A stretch of DNA of 62,973 nt from CAZYHS01 sp964647545 (GTDB lineage: Bacteria > UBA10199 > GCA-002796325 > 1-14-0-20-49-13). Location: positions 1-62,973 of the forward strand of contig CAZYHS010000011.1 in NCBI GenBank assembly GCA_964647545.1, in the 5' to 3' direction. The stretch's first letter is position 1. Each line of letters opens with the position of its first letter. The notes below the pieces were generated by a model, which worked only from the letters and a program-made list of their open reading frames with translations, was not told the origin of the DNA and searched no databases. Positions 9,479 to 18,670 of this stretch are shown one piece after another. The translations under genes were made by a program, and so were the position numbers.

Positions 9479-9535
9479 GTTATCCTCCTGATTTTTTTGT
9501 TTGGGTGTCTCTTTTCAACTCTGGGTTCAAGTGAA

Positions 9536-10765
9536 TCAAAATATCTCGTTGAACCATTCCTTCATCCTTGTGGTGATCTTCCCCACGCCTTTCTGTTCCG
9601 GAGCCGCATTCATTTTGGCTTCAAGACCTGCGTGTGAACCGGCTTGCATTAGCCCGACCGCCGTTGCGTACATCGGGCTCTTGACCACGTCGGCCAAGCC
9701 GCCGACACCCTTGGGTACGCCGCGTCTTACCGGCAGATTGAAAACCTGCTCGGCCAGTTCGGGCATGCCCTCTAAAATCGAGCAGCCGCCGGTCAAAACC
9801 ATTCCGGCCGCTATCCTGTCCTCAAAACCGCTTCTGGCTATCTCCTGCTGAACAAGATGGAATATCTCTTCTATCCTCGGCTCGAGAATCTCCGAAAGTA
9901 TCTGCCTCGGATAGATCTTCGGGGGTCTCCCTCCGACCGACGGCACCTCGATCGTCTCGTCCTTTTGAACAAGCGAGGTCATTACGCAGCCGTATTTCTG
10001 TTTGATGCGTTCGGCCGACTCCGCCGGAGTTCTAAGACCTACGGCGACATCGTTGGTAAGATGGTTGCCTCCGAGAGGAAGAATGCTCGTGTGAACCACG
10101 CTGCCGTTAACGAATATAGCGACGTCGGTCGTCCCTCCGCCTATATCGACCAGCGCGACGCCAAGTTCTTTTTCGTCGTGACCGAGAACCGACTCTGAGC
10201 AGGCCAACGGCTCGAGATAGATCTCGTTAACGTTAAGTCCGGCCTTATTGCAGCACCTGATAATATTCTGAGCGCTTGTCGCCGCCGCAGTGACTATGTG
10301 AACCTTGGCTTCAAGCCTGACGCCGGCCATTCCGATCGGATCTTTGACTCCGTCTTGATCGTCAACAATGAATTCCTGCGGAATAACGTGCAGAACCTCT
10401 CTGTCTGACGGGATCGCCACCGCCTGTGCTGCGTCGATAACTCTCTTTACGTCTGTCGGTTTGACCTCGTGCTCTTTTATGGCCACAATGCCTCGACTAT
10501 TCAAACCTTTGATGTGATGACCGGCGATCCCCGTGTAAACGGAAGTGATCTCGCAACCGGCCATAAGCTCGGCCTCTTCGATCGCCTTCTTGACCGACTC
10601 GACCGTAAGGTCGATGTTAACCACAACACCTCTGCGCATTCCGCGCGACGGAGAAGAACCAATACCTACGATATTGATACCCTCTTCCGTCACCTCCCCC
10701 ACTATAGCGCAGGTCTTCGTTGTTCCGATATCCAGACCTACTATTAGATTTTCATTTTTTGCCAT
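9536..10765 (-). CDS. ftsA: Cell division protein FtsA
   Basis: An actin-like ATPase that tethers FtsZ to the membrane. The 409-residue product shows the phosphate-1 loop VGLDIGTTKTCAIVGEV at the N-terminus, the phosphate-2 motif VALVDIGGGTTDVAIF near residue 205 and the adenosine motif GMVLTGGCSILEGM near residue 325. The C-terminus ends in the short amphipathic stretch MKEWFNEIF, typical of the FtsA membrane-targeting helix. Its start has a good ribosome site (gggagg). The 163-nt gap from ftsQ is the longest inside the dcw cluster and carries a hairpin. Confidence 0.98.
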   Translation of the reverse strand: MAKNENLIVGLDIGTTKTCAIVGEVTEEGINIVGIGSSPSRGMRRGVVVNIDLTVESVKKAIEEAELMAGCEITSVYTGIAGHHIKGLNSRGIVAIKEHEVKPTDVKRVIDAAQAVAIPSDREVLHVIPQEFIVDDQDGVKDPIGMAGVRLEAKVHIVTAAATSAQNIIRCCNKAGLNVNEIYLEPLACSESVLGHDEKELGVALVDIGGGTTDVAIFVNGSVVHTSILPLGGNHLTNDVAVGLRTPAESAERIKQKYGCVMTSLVQKDETIEVPSVGGRPPKIYPRQILSEILEPRIEEIFHLVQQEIARSGFEDRIAAGMVLTGGCSILEGMPELAEQVFNLPVRRGVPKGVGGLADVVKSPMYATAVGLMQAGSHAGLEAKMNAAPEQKGVGKITTRMKEWFNEIF

Positions 10766-10808
10766 TTTTTCCTCCCTCGATTTTAACTTCTAACGATGAC
10801 CTTTACCG

Positions 10809-10845
10809 CCCGACCGGATCCTTGAGCGCCGGTGGATCCGACGGG
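10809..10845 (-). promoter_or_regulatory. Hairpin in the ftsQ-ftsA intergenic leader
   Basis: The arms cccgaccggatcc and ggatccgacggg form a near-perfect stem within the 163-nt stretch before ftsA. The stretch otherwise holds a smaller CCTC/GAGG hairpin near 10867 and no ORF. It could set the ftsA/ftsZ level by attenuation or mRNA processing. No promoter is obvious to me. Confidence 0.4.
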
Positions 10846-10928
10846 CCTTACTCTATGGAGCACCTCCCGGAGGCCACTTCGTCCGCATCATTAGAAGCAG
10901 CAGCTTGCGCCCGACATCCAAAAATTGT

Positions 10929-11705
10929 TTACGAGTCATATTTAACGACCACCTTTCCTGAAATGTTCAGATCGACATATTTTATTCTGCCGTCGTGCGA
11001 CTGGATCGCCCCAAGCATCGAAAAGAGGCGTTCAAGTTTTTCGTCAACTTTGTCAAAGCCGACCCTGAGCACACCACCGTCATTCGACAACACAATAGAA
11101 TATCCGTTCGCCGCGCTGAAATTGACTTCTGCCGGTATGAAATACTCGGCCAAGGCGGAATTTAAAAAAGCCCCAAGAACGTCTATCGCCTTAGCGAGCT
11201 CTGTATCCGAACGAGCTCCAGTAATGACCGGATAGTTCTTGTCGTCGGCCCCTTCCATCTTCTTGAACAGCTTTCCGTTCTTATCGACAAAGAAGAGATC
11301 GTTTGCGGCGTAGATCGCGTAAGGTTCGAACTCGCTAACATAGACCCATATTGCCGACGGCAGTTTTCGTGCCACCGCGACCTCACGCACCCACGGATTT
11401 GCCGCAATCTGCTTCTGAACCTTCGATAGATTAACGGCGAAGATATTCTCTCCCTGCCTGATGCCGGCCATCGACAGGACAGAATCTTTACTGAGATTTT
11501 TAAATTCTCCTTCGACCTCGACGCTCTTTGTAACGAAAATTCCTTTTTCGAACACAAGTCTGTACAAGCCCCAGATCGCAGCGAAGCCGATCGACCATAT
11601 CAAAATGATAAGGCTTATCTGCTGCACACGCGAGAAAAGGCGATGCATCACCTTTTTGCGGCGCATGTCGTTCTTCAACTGCTGTTGTTCCAGAAAAGTG
11701 CCCAT
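10929..11705 (-). CDS. ftsQ: Cell division protein FtsQ
   Basis: A bitopic inner-membrane divisome protein of 258 residues. A cytoplasmic basic N-terminus precedes one membrane helix (about residues 27-47). A POTRA domain follows, beginning at KSVEVEGEFKNLSKDSVL and carrying the GENIFAV and PWVREVAVARKLP motifs of the family. The rest is the periplasmic beta domain that contacts FtsL/FtsB. It lies 6 nt after murB in the usual dcw order. Confidence 0.95.
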   Translation of the reverse strand: MGTFLEQQQLKNDMRRKKVMHRLFSRVQQISLIILIWSIGFAAIWGLYRLVFEKGIFVTKSVEVEGEFKNLSKDSVLSMAGIRQGENIFAVNLSKVQKQIAANPWVREVAVARKLPSAIWVYVSEFEPYAIYAANDLFFVDKNGKLFKKMEGADDKNYPVITGARSDTELAKAIDVLGAFLNSALAEYFIPAEVNFSAANGYSIVLSNDGGVLRVGFDKVDEKLERLFSMLGAIQSHDGRIKYVDLNISGKVVVKYDS

Positions 11706-11711
11706 TTTTTA

Positions 11712-12671
11712 TTAAGCCTTTTCTCCAAGTATCACGATCTCGGTATCAAGAGAGACCCTCGTCCGCTCTTTGACCTGATCGCGAATCATTTTTATCAGCA
11801 CTTCCACATCGTGAGAGGTCGCGTCACCTTCGTTCACGATCCAATTCGCGTGTTCGTTTGAAATGCGGGCGCCGCCGACTCGAACGTTACGTAAATTCGA
11901 CTCGTCGATAAGCTGCCACGCCTTGTGCTTGTGATCGGGATTTTTAAAAACGCTCCCAAGCGACGGGAAACTAAGAGGCTGTGTCTCTTTGCGATGGCGG
12001 CGAATTTTGTCCATCTTGTTTTCGATGTCATACTTTTCGCCCTTTTTGAGCTTGAAGACGGCCGAAACCACGATGGCCCCTTTTGGGAGCTTCACTTTTC
12101 TGTAACCGAAGCCGAGATCGGCCTTATCGATCGACACGATTCTCGACGAACGGAGCAACTTCACGCTGCAGATCGCGTCCGAGATGGAGCCTTCGTTCGT
12201 GCCGGCGTTCATGACGACCGCACCGCCGACGCTGGCGGGAATTCCCGCGAGCTGTTCCAGTCCGCTAAGTGACCTTTCGCAAACGGCCCCAAGTAAATTG
12301 GGAAGCAACACGCCCGATTGCGCCTCGACCTCGAATTCGGCGCCGGCCTGAGCTTCAGCCGCCGCAGATTCTGAAGGCAAACCGGAAATCTCCGAAAGCG
12401 AAGCGAGCGAAATCACCAAGCCGCGAATTCCTCCGTCGCGCACCAAAGTATTGCTTCCGTTTCCGATAATCACGCGCGAAAAACCCAGCGAATCGATCCA
12501 CTTGACCGCCGAAGCGAGTTCCTCGATCGTCGCCGGCTCGAAATATGCGTCGGCCGGACCGCCGATCTTAATGGTGGTATGCTCGCGCATCGGTTCGTTA
12601 AAGCGGGCCCTTCCACCCGATATTTCTATAAGCTGTTTTTGTTCTTCCGTTGAAAATATCATTTCTTTCAC
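11712..12671 (-). CDS. murB: UDP-N-acetylenolpyruvoylglucosamine reductase
   Basis: A cytoplasmic FAD enzyme that reduces UDP-GlcNAc-enolpyruvate to UDP-MurNAc with NADPH. In the 319-residue protein the FAD-binding motifs HTTIKIGGPADAYFEP and VIGNGSNTLVRDGGIRG are clear, followed by AGIPASVGGAVVMNAG. The catalytic serine motif SFPSLGSVFKNP is near residue 230. Its GTG start overlaps the murC stop (GTGA), which suggests translational coupling; an in-frame ATG three codons later is an alternative. Confidence 0.96.
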   Translation of the reverse strand: MKEMIFSTEEQKQLIEISGGRARFNEPMREHTTIKIGGPADAYFEPATIEELASAVKWIDSLGFSRVIIGNGSNTLVRDGGIRGLVISLASLSEISGLPSESAAAEAQAGAEFEVEAQSGVLLPNLLGAVCERSLSGLEQLAGIPASVGGAVVMNAGTNEGSISDAICSVKLLRSSRIVSIDKADLGFGYRKVKLPKGAIVVSAVFKLKKGEKYDIENKMDKIRRHRKETQPLSFPSLGSVFKNPDHKHKAWQLIDESNLRNVRVGGARISNEHANWIVNEGDATSHDVEVLIKMIRDQVKERTRVSLDTEIVILGEKA

Positions 12672-14044
12672 CTGTTCTTCACAAACCTCTTTGCGTAATC
12701 GGCGGCCGTCTTCCAGATATCGCCCGCTCCCAGAAACAGCAGAATGTCGGGCTCGGAGACCGACCCCTTGAGCATTTTAAACAATTCATCTTGGCTCGAA
12801 GCGAACTCGACGCAAGCCCCGCAATTTTTCGCCGTCTCGACAAGTCTTTCCGACGAGGCACCTGCGATTGCCGCTTCTCCGGCGGCATAGACCGGAAGCA
12901 CAAACGCCGAATCGGCGAGCGAAAGAGCCTTTGCAAAATCGTCAAAAAGAGAGGCGAGCCTTGTGAACCTGTGCGGCTGCATAACGCAAACTATGCGCTG
13001 CATCGGCCAGCCCTCACGCGCTGCCGAAAAAACCGCCTCGATCTCTTTTGGATGATGTGCGTAGTCGGTGACGACCATCGGAGAGTCCTTTTTTCCGGCA
13101 AGTATCTGAAAGCGCCTTTCGATGCCTTTGAACCTTGCCAGACCGGCCAATATTTTCTTGAACGGTATCTCAAGCTCGTCGGCCACGGCGATAGTCGCCA
13201 GCGCATTGAGAACATTGTGTCGTCCCGCCGACGCAAATTTTACGCGCCCCAATTTTTTACCGGCTTTGTAAACATCGAACTCTAGGTTCAAACCGTTCTG
13301 CTCAACGTTCTTTGCGGTGTAATCGCCTCCGGTCACACCGTAGGTCACGACCCTGCGCTCGATCTTGGAGAGAAGCTTAGCCACTTCCGGATGATCGATA
13401 CAGGCTACGACCGCTCCGTAGAACGGGACCTTGTTAGCGAACGAAACATAGGTCTCTTTTACATGCTCGAAGTCCCGATAGTTTTCCATGTGCTCGGGAT
13501 CGATGTTAGTGATGACGGCTATCGTCGGCGAAAGTTTTATGAACGACCTGTCGGACTCGTCGGCTTCGGCCACTAAAAATTCTCCGCGGCCGAGGCGCGC
13601 GTTGGTCTTAAAACTGTTGACCTTGCCGCCGATGACTATCGTCGGGTCAAGTCCGGCCGAAGTCAGCACCGTGGCTACAAGAGAGGTCGTTGTCGTTTTT
13701 CCGTGAGTGCCGGCGATGGCAATGCCGTATTTCATCCTCATCAGTTCGGCCAACATCTCGGCGCGAGGAACGACGGGCAAGCCCATCGACTTAGCGGCCG
13801 CCACCTCGGGATTATCGCTCTTAACCGCCGACGAAATGACCACGACGTTAGCGCCGTCAACGTTCTTCTCTTTATGCCCGATGAATATTTTAGCACCGCG
13901 ACGCGCAAGTTCGTTGGTGGTCGCGCTCTTTTTAATATCGCTTCCGCTGACATCGTAACCGAGAGTCAGGAGAACCTGAGCGATTCCGCTCATCCCGATC
14001 CCTCCGATGCCGACGAAATGAATATGTTGATATTTTTTGAACAT
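12668..14044 (-). CDS. murC: UDP-N-acetylmuramate--L-alanine ligase
   Basis: MurC adds the first residue (L-Ala) of the peptidoglycan stem peptide, using ATP. I set the start at the ATG of MFKKYQHIHFVGIGG (458 residues). It lies 10 nt after the murG stop, and the longer reading would run into murG. Features are the N-terminal Rossmann motif GIGGIGMSGIA, the Mur ligase P-loop GTHGKTTTTSLV near residue 110 and the central-domain TNIDPEHMENY. The length matches the family. Confidence 0.97.
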   Translation of the reverse strand: MFKKYQHIHFVGIGGIGMSGIAQVLLTLGYDVSGSDIKKSATTNELARRGAKIFIGHKEKNVDGANVVVISSAVKSDNPEVAAAKSMGLPVVPRAEMLAELMRMKYGIAIAGTHGKTTTTSLVATVLTSAGLDPTIVIGGKVNSFKTNARLGRGEFLVAEADESDRSFIKLSPTIAVITNIDPEHMENYRDFEHVKETYVSFANKVPFYGAVVACIDHPEVAKLLSKIERRVVTYGVTGGDYTAKNVEQNGLNLEFDVYKAGKKLGRVKFASAGRHNVLNALATIAVADELEIPFKKILAGLARFKGIERRFQILAGKKDSPMVVTDYAHHPKEIEAVFSAAREGWPMQRIVCVMQPHRFTRLASLFDDFAKALSLADSAFVLPVYAAGEAAIAGASSERLVETAKNCGACVEFASSQDELFKMLKGSVSEPDILLFLGAGDIWKTAADYAKRFVKNR

Positions 14045-14054
14045 TATTTCTCTC

Positions 14055-15152
14055 TTACTTTTTGCATCCGCATTTAGCTGCAAGCTCTGCACATCCTGAA
14101 ACGATAACATCTGCCGCGTCGGGGCGCCCCGCCCTTCTCATGGCCTCGGACATCGACGCCAGTTTTAGAGGTTCTTCCACGAGGCCCCTTATCGTGTCGG
14201 CCAAAATGGCTCCGGTAAGTTCTCTGTCGGCCACCACTACCGCGCCGCCGCCCGAAGCAAGAGACGCGGCATTTGCCGCCTGATGATCGTCGGCCGCGAA
14301 CGGATACGGAACTAACACGGCAGGTTTTCCGGTAACGGTCAGCTCCGCAACGCTCGTCGCGCCGGCGCGACAAACGACAAGATCGCTCGCGCAATAGGCT
14401 TTCCCCATGTCCTCTATAAAATGATAGACCTCAGCGGAAAAACCGCGCGCCCTGTAGGCTGCAACGAAATTTTCGGTGTCAACGGTCCTTCCGACCTGAT
14501 GAATTATGTGAAGGTCCTCTTTAATGTCTTCAAGATAGGCAAGAGCATCTATCATTTTATCGTTTATTGTCTTGGCCCCCTGCGATCCGCCAAACACAAG
14601 GATCGTAAAACCGCTCTTCTTGCTTTGAGGATGGTCGCACGACTTGAGTATTTTCTTTCTCACCGGATTGCCCGACACGACCGTCTTGCCCGCCGGAAAA
14701 TAACGGGCCGACTCGGCGAAAGTTACGAAGACCTTTTTAACAAAGTGCCCGAGTATCCGATTGGTCATTCCGGCGACGGCGTTCTGTTCGAGAGCGACCG
14801 TAGGAATTCCCCGCAAAGCCGCGAGCAACGTTACCGGTCCGGCGGCATAGCCTCCGACCCCAACGACGATATCGGGCGATATGCGGCTGATGATTTTCCA
14901 TGCCTGCAGAAAAGCGCGCGGCATAAGGCAAAGACTGACGAGCCTGCGCAAAATTCCGCGCCCCTTGAAACTTGGAACGTCCATCGTAAAGAGGTCCCAA
15001 GTCGTAAGAGGGATCACACGGGACTCAAGACCTTTCTTGGTTCCGACGAACGCAATTTGTGCGTCACAAAAACGACCGCCAAACTCTTCGGCAACTGCCA
15101 TTGCCGGAAAGAGATGACCGCCTGTTCCGCCGCCTGCGATTAGAACGTTCAT
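14055..15152 (-). CDS. murG: UDP-GlcNAc:undecaprenyl-PP-MurNAc-pentapeptide GlcNAc transferase
   Basis: MurG is the peripheral membrane GT28 glycosyltransferase that turns lipid I into lipid II. It has 365 residues. The N-terminal glycine loop AGGGTGGHLFPAMAVAEE, the LEQNAVAGMTNR segment, the second loop VFGGSQGAKTIND and the donor-site RAGATSVAELTVTGKPAVLVP are all visible. It starts 4 nt after ftsW. The C-terminus is short and Cys-containing (CAELAAKCGCKK), slightly unusual but probably unimportant. Confidence 0.97.
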   Translation of the reverse strand: MNVLIAGGGTGGHLFPAMAVAEEFGGRFCDAQIAFVGTKKGLESRVIPLTTWDLFTMDVPSFKGRGILRRLVSLCLMPRAFLQAWKIISRISPDIVVGVGGYAAGPVTLLAALRGIPTVALEQNAVAGMTNRILGHFVKKVFVTFAESARYFPAGKTVVSGNPVRKKILKSCDHPQSKKSGFTILVFGGSQGAKTINDKMIDALAYLEDIKEDLHIIHQVGRTVDTENFVAAYRARGFSAEVYHFIEDMGKAYCASDLVVCRAGATSVAELTVTGKPAVLVPYPFAADDHQAANAASLASGGGAVVVADRELTGAILADTIRGLVEEPLKLASMSEAMRRAGRPDAADVIVSGCAELAAKCGCKK

Positions 15153-15156
15153 AATA

Positions 15157-16278
15157 TCAACCCTCGGCCTTTCGATGCGTCGAAATATTCAAAAGCACTC
15201 CGGCCACGATCAAAAATGTAATTAGCGCGCTTCCGCCATAGCTTATGAACGGCAGCACCAGCCCCTTTGTGGGCAAAAGCCCCATCACAACGCAAAAGTT
15301 GAAAAGTCCCTGCACGCCGACAAACACCGCCAATCCGAACGCGAGATACCTGCCGAAAAGATCGGGGCACCTAAGCCCGATCACAATGGCTCTCCAGAAA
15401 AAGAGCGCAAAGAGAGCAATAACGGCCACGACCCCGATAAGGCCGAGTTCCTCCCCGATGACCGAAAAGATAAAATCTGTGTGGGCTTCAGGAAGGTAAA
15501 ACAATTTCTGCTGGCCCTCTCCCAGCCCGCGTCCGAAAAATCCACCTTCGTTGAAGGCGACCAGCGACTGAATTATCTGAAACCCCGAGCCGTAACGATC
15601 GCTCCAAGGATCTAGGAACGCCATAATGCGTTTGCGGCGATATTCCATCGACGCGACGAGAAAATAGAGAGCCGGCAAAGCGGCAAAAAGGCTTGCGACA
15701 AGATAGGATATCCTTACGCCGGCGACCATCATCATTAGACCGGTTATCACCGTGAGCATGAACGCCGCCCCAAGGTCTTTCTGGGCCAGCACCATGACTA
15801 TTAAAATTCCGGCGACCGCAACGTGCGAAAGATATCCGATGCCGAAGGTCTTTATCTTAGAAGCTTTCTTATCGAGCGAATAGGCGAGAAATACCACCAA
15901 TGCGAACTTGGCGAACTCGCTCGGCTGGAAAGTTATCGGCCCGAGCTTCAACCAGCGCGAAGCGCCGCCGGCGGTGGCTCTAAGGCCGGGGACAAACGAT
16001 AAAAGCAACGCGATTATCGCGATCCCAAGAACTGGATATACGAGTTTTTTCCACCAACGGTATGGAAGCTTCGCCGAAAGCCCCAGCGCAATAAAACCGA
16101 GGGTCGCGAAAATAAATTCTTTTTTAAGATAGAAATATCCGTCGCCCATGCGCTCTTGAGCCAAAACCGCGCTGGCGCTGTAAACCATGACGATACCGCA
16201 GCCCACCAGCAAGGCCGTGGCTATCAGCAGCCAGTAGTCAAAATGTACTCTCTTTATGCCGGTTTCTTTATCTAACAT
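15157..16278 (-). CDS. ftsW: SEDS peptidoglycan glycosyltransferase FtsW
   Basis: A polytopic SEDS-family polymerase that builds septal glycan from lipid II together with its cognate class B PBP (FtsI, same cluster). The 373-residue protein has about ten membrane helices. Family motifs include GGASRWLKLGPITFQPSE, the catalytic-region FQIIQSLVAFNEGGFFGRG and LPEAHTDFIFSVIGEELG, and the terminal PFISYGGSALI. Its position between murD and murG is the standard one for ftsW. Confidence 0.97.
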   Translation of the reverse strand: MLDKETGIKRVHFDYWLLIATALLVGCGIVMVYSASAVLAQERMGDGYFYLKKEFIFATLGFIALGLSAKLPYRWWKKLVYPVLGIAIIALLLSFVPGLRATAGGASRWLKLGPITFQPSEFAKFALVVFLAYSLDKKASKIKTFGIGYLSHVAVAGILIVMVLAQKDLGAAFMLTVITGLMMMVAGVRISYLVASLFAALPALYFLVASMEYRRKRIMAFLDPWSDRYGSGFQIIQSLVAFNEGGFFGRGLGEGQQKLFYLPEAHTDFIFSVIGEELGLIGVVAVIALFALFFWRAIVIGLRCPDLFGRYLAFGLAVFVGVQGLFNFCVVMGLLPTKGLVLPFISYGGSALITFLIVAGVLLNISTHRKAEG

Positions 16279-16280
16279 AA

Positions 16281-17561
16281 TTACAATTTTCTGACCTCGT
16301 TAGCGAACACGTCTCCGCGCTCCGCGTAATTTTTGAACATGTCCATGCTCGCGCACGCCGGACTTAGCAGCACAACGTCTCCGGCCGAAGCTTCGTCTGC
16401 CGCGAACTTAACGGCTTCCTTCATGTCGCGGGCTCTCACGATTTTTGTCAGACCATGAAATTCATTCGCCATCAGTTCGGTGGCCGTTCCTATCAAGATC
16501 ATCGCTTTGACCCTGTCCTTGACGAGAGGCTTCATCGGTTCGTAGCCCCCCCCCTTGTCAAGACCTCCGGCGATGAGGATTATCTTTTCGTCGAAACCCT
16601 CAAGCGACTTTACGACGGCGCCGACGTTGGTCCCTTTTGAATCGTCGAAATATTTAACGCCGCCAAGCTCACGCACGAACTGGTTGCGGTGAGGAAGGCC
16701 CGAAAAAGTCTCGATCACCCGCTGAATCTCGGAATTTGCAACGCCTGCGGTCGTCGCGGCATAAGTTGCGGCGATGAGATTTTCCAGATTGTGCTGACCC
16801 GATATCTTCGCCTTTGAAAAATCGACGCCCTCCAGCTGCGGCACTCTTCTGCCGGAGAAGGGGATCTTTCTTGCGCGGACATCTTCCGAAATTTTGGCGA
16901 CCACGGGATCGTCGCTGTTAAAAATAAAGGTATCGTAGGCGGTCTGATGCTTGGCAATCAGGGCTTTTGCAAAAACGTACTCTTCATAACCGGAATAACG
17001 ATCGAGATGGTCCGGAGTAACGTTCAAAAGCAACGCAATGTCGGGATGAAAACTCGGAGTGATCTCAAGCTGGTAGCTCGAAACCTCAAGAACCGTCCAG
17101 TCGGCGCTATTGACCTCGTCGATCATCTCAAGCAGAGGCGTCCCCAAATTACCGCCTACCGCGACTTTAAGACCGGCGGCTTTCAGCATCTCGCCGATAA
17201 GTGTCGTGACCGTCGATTTTCCGTTCGTGCCGGTAACGGCTATTATTTTCGAAGATATTTCCGCGAGCTCCATTTCGCCGACGACAGGAACTCCGGCGGC
17301 CTTTGCCGCTTCAATCGCGGCAAGGCTCAGCGGAACTCCGGGGCTGATAACTATCATGTCGGCGGAGGTGAAAACGCCTTCGGGGTGAGAACCGAAATGT
17401 AAGGCAGCTCCGGCAAATTCGGCAAGATCGAGCTTCAGTTCGGAGAGGGGCCTTGCGTCGTTGAGGACGATTTCGGCCCCCGAACGAAGACAATAGCGGG
17501 CTGCGGCAAGTCCCGACCTGCCAAGTCCCACTATCAGAATTTTTTTCCCCCTAAGCTCCAT
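16281..17561 (-). CDS. murD: UDP-N-acetylmuramoylalanine--D-glutamate ligase
   Basis: MurD adds D-Glu to UDP-MurNAc-L-Ala. In the 426-residue protein the N-terminal Rossmann motif VGLGRSGLAAARY, the P-loop VTGTNGKSTVTTLIGEML near residue 110, NVTPDHLDRYSGYEEY and the C-terminal YFDDSKGTNVGAV mark the Mur ligase fold. It is separated from ftsW by 2 nt and from mraY by 23 nt. Confidence 0.97.
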   Translation of the reverse strand: MELRGKKILIVGLGRSGLAAARYCLRSGAEIVLNDARPLSELKLDLAEFAGAALHFGSHPEGVFTSADMIVISPGVPLSLAAIEAAKAAGVPVVGEMELAEISSKIIAVTGTNGKSTVTTLIGEMLKAAGLKVAVGGNLGTPLLEMIDEVNSADWTVLEVSSYQLEITPSFHPDIALLLNVTPDHLDRYSGYEEYVFAKALIAKHQTAYDTFIFNSDDPVVAKISEDVRARKIPFSGRRVPQLEGVDFSKAKISGQHNLENLIAATYAATTAGVANSEIQRVIETFSGLPHRNQFVRELGGVKYFDDSKGTNVGAVVKSLEGFDEKIILIAGGLDKGGGYEPMKPLVKDRVKAMILIGTATELMANEFHGLTKIVRARDMKEAVKFAADEASAGDVVLLSPACASMDMFKNYAERGDVFANEVRKL

Positions 17562-17584
17562 TTCCTATCCCCCAAAACAAAACG

Positions 17585-18667
17585 CTATCTGAGTTTCAGC
17601 GTCGCAAGACTTATGAACGCAAGTATCATAGCGATGATCCAAAAGCGCACGATCACTTTCGATTCTTTCCAGCCTTTAAGTTCAAAATGATGATGAAGAG
17701 GGGCCATTTTGAACACCCTCTTTCCCGTCAACTTGAACGATATAACCTGAGTTATCACCGACAAGGTCTCGAGCACGAATATCCCGCCGATAAGAACAAG
17801 CAGAAGTTCGTTCTTGGTTATGACCGCGATCAAGCCCAAAGCCGCCCCTAGAGGAAGCGCCCCGACATCCCCCATAAAAATATCGGCGGGCTGGGCGTTG
17901 TACCAAAGAAAACCTATGAGCGCCCCGATGATGGCCCCGCAAAAGACTGTCAATTCACCGACTCCGGGAATGAACGACAGCTGAAGATATTGCGCGATCT
18001 TAATATGACCGGCCGTGTAGGTAAGAATTGCGAAAGCAAGAAACGAAATTATCGAAGGACCGGCGACAAGACCGTCAAGTCCGTCGGTGAGATTCACCGC
18101 ATTCGACGCGCCGACGATCACGATCGAAGCCAGTGCGACATAAGAAAAAAGCCCTAGCTCCGGATAGAGCGACTTAAAGAACGGTATCGCCAGATGCCTG
18201 TCGAATCCGAAACCGTCGAACAAAACCATGCAGGCGATAAGTGCTACGCCGACTTGAAGCGGAAATTTGTAACGCGCGCGCAGTCCGTGATGATCGCGCA
18301 AAATGACCTTGCGATAATCGTCGATGAAACCGATCAAGGCGTAGGCAAGAGTCACTCCAAGGGCAAGCCACACGAACTTGCTGTCAAGCCTGCTCCACAC
18401 AAGCGTCGAAAAAATAACGCCTATCCAGATGAGCACTCCACCCATCGTGGGAGTTTTGCTCTTGGCAGAAATATGTTGCATCGGGCCGTCGTCGCGTATC
18501 GACTGCCAGAACTGTTTTTTCTGCATGAATCTTACCAGCTGGCCGCCGAACAGGAAATTTATGAGCATTGCCGTAAAGAGGGCCGCAAAGGTCCTGAACG
18601 TGATGTATTTGAACACGTTGAGTCCGGTGAAAATGTCGTGCAGCGGATATAATAAATGATAGAACAT
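17585..18667 (-). CDS. mraY: Phospho-MurNAc-pentapeptide translocase
   Basis: An integral membrane enzyme that transfers phospho-MurNAc-pentapeptide to undecaprenyl phosphate, making lipid I. In the 360-residue protein the aspartate-rich FIDDYRKV, the motif NAVNLTDGLDGLV, the FMGDVGALPLGAALG loop and the terminal APLHHHFELKGW histidine motif are all present. About ten membrane helices can be seen. It lies between murF (gap 3 nt) and murD. Confidence 0.98.
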   Translation of the reverse strand: MFYHLLYPLHDIFTGLNVFKYITFRTFAALFTAMLINFLFGGQLVRFMQKKQFWQSIRDDGPMQHISAKSKTPTMGGVLIWIGVIFSTLVWSRLDSKFVWLALGVTLAYALIGFIDDYRKVILRDHHGLRARYKFPLQVGVALIACMVLFDGFGFDRHLAIPFFKSLYPELGLFSYVALASIVIVGASNAVNLTDGLDGLVAGPSIISFLAFAILTYTAGHIKIAQYLQLSFIPGVGELTVFCGAIIGALIGFLWYNAQPADIFMGDVGALPLGAALGLIAVITKNELLLVLIGGIFVLETLSVITQVISFKLTGKRVFKMAPLHHHFELKGWKESKVIVRFWIIAMILAFISLATLKLR

Positions 18668-18670
18668 TAT

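Noticed and set aside
12650..13285. A 211-codon plus-strand frame opposite murC
   Set aside because: It is antisense to a well-supported Mur ligase, and its translation is rich in His, Arg and Cys like other shadow frames.
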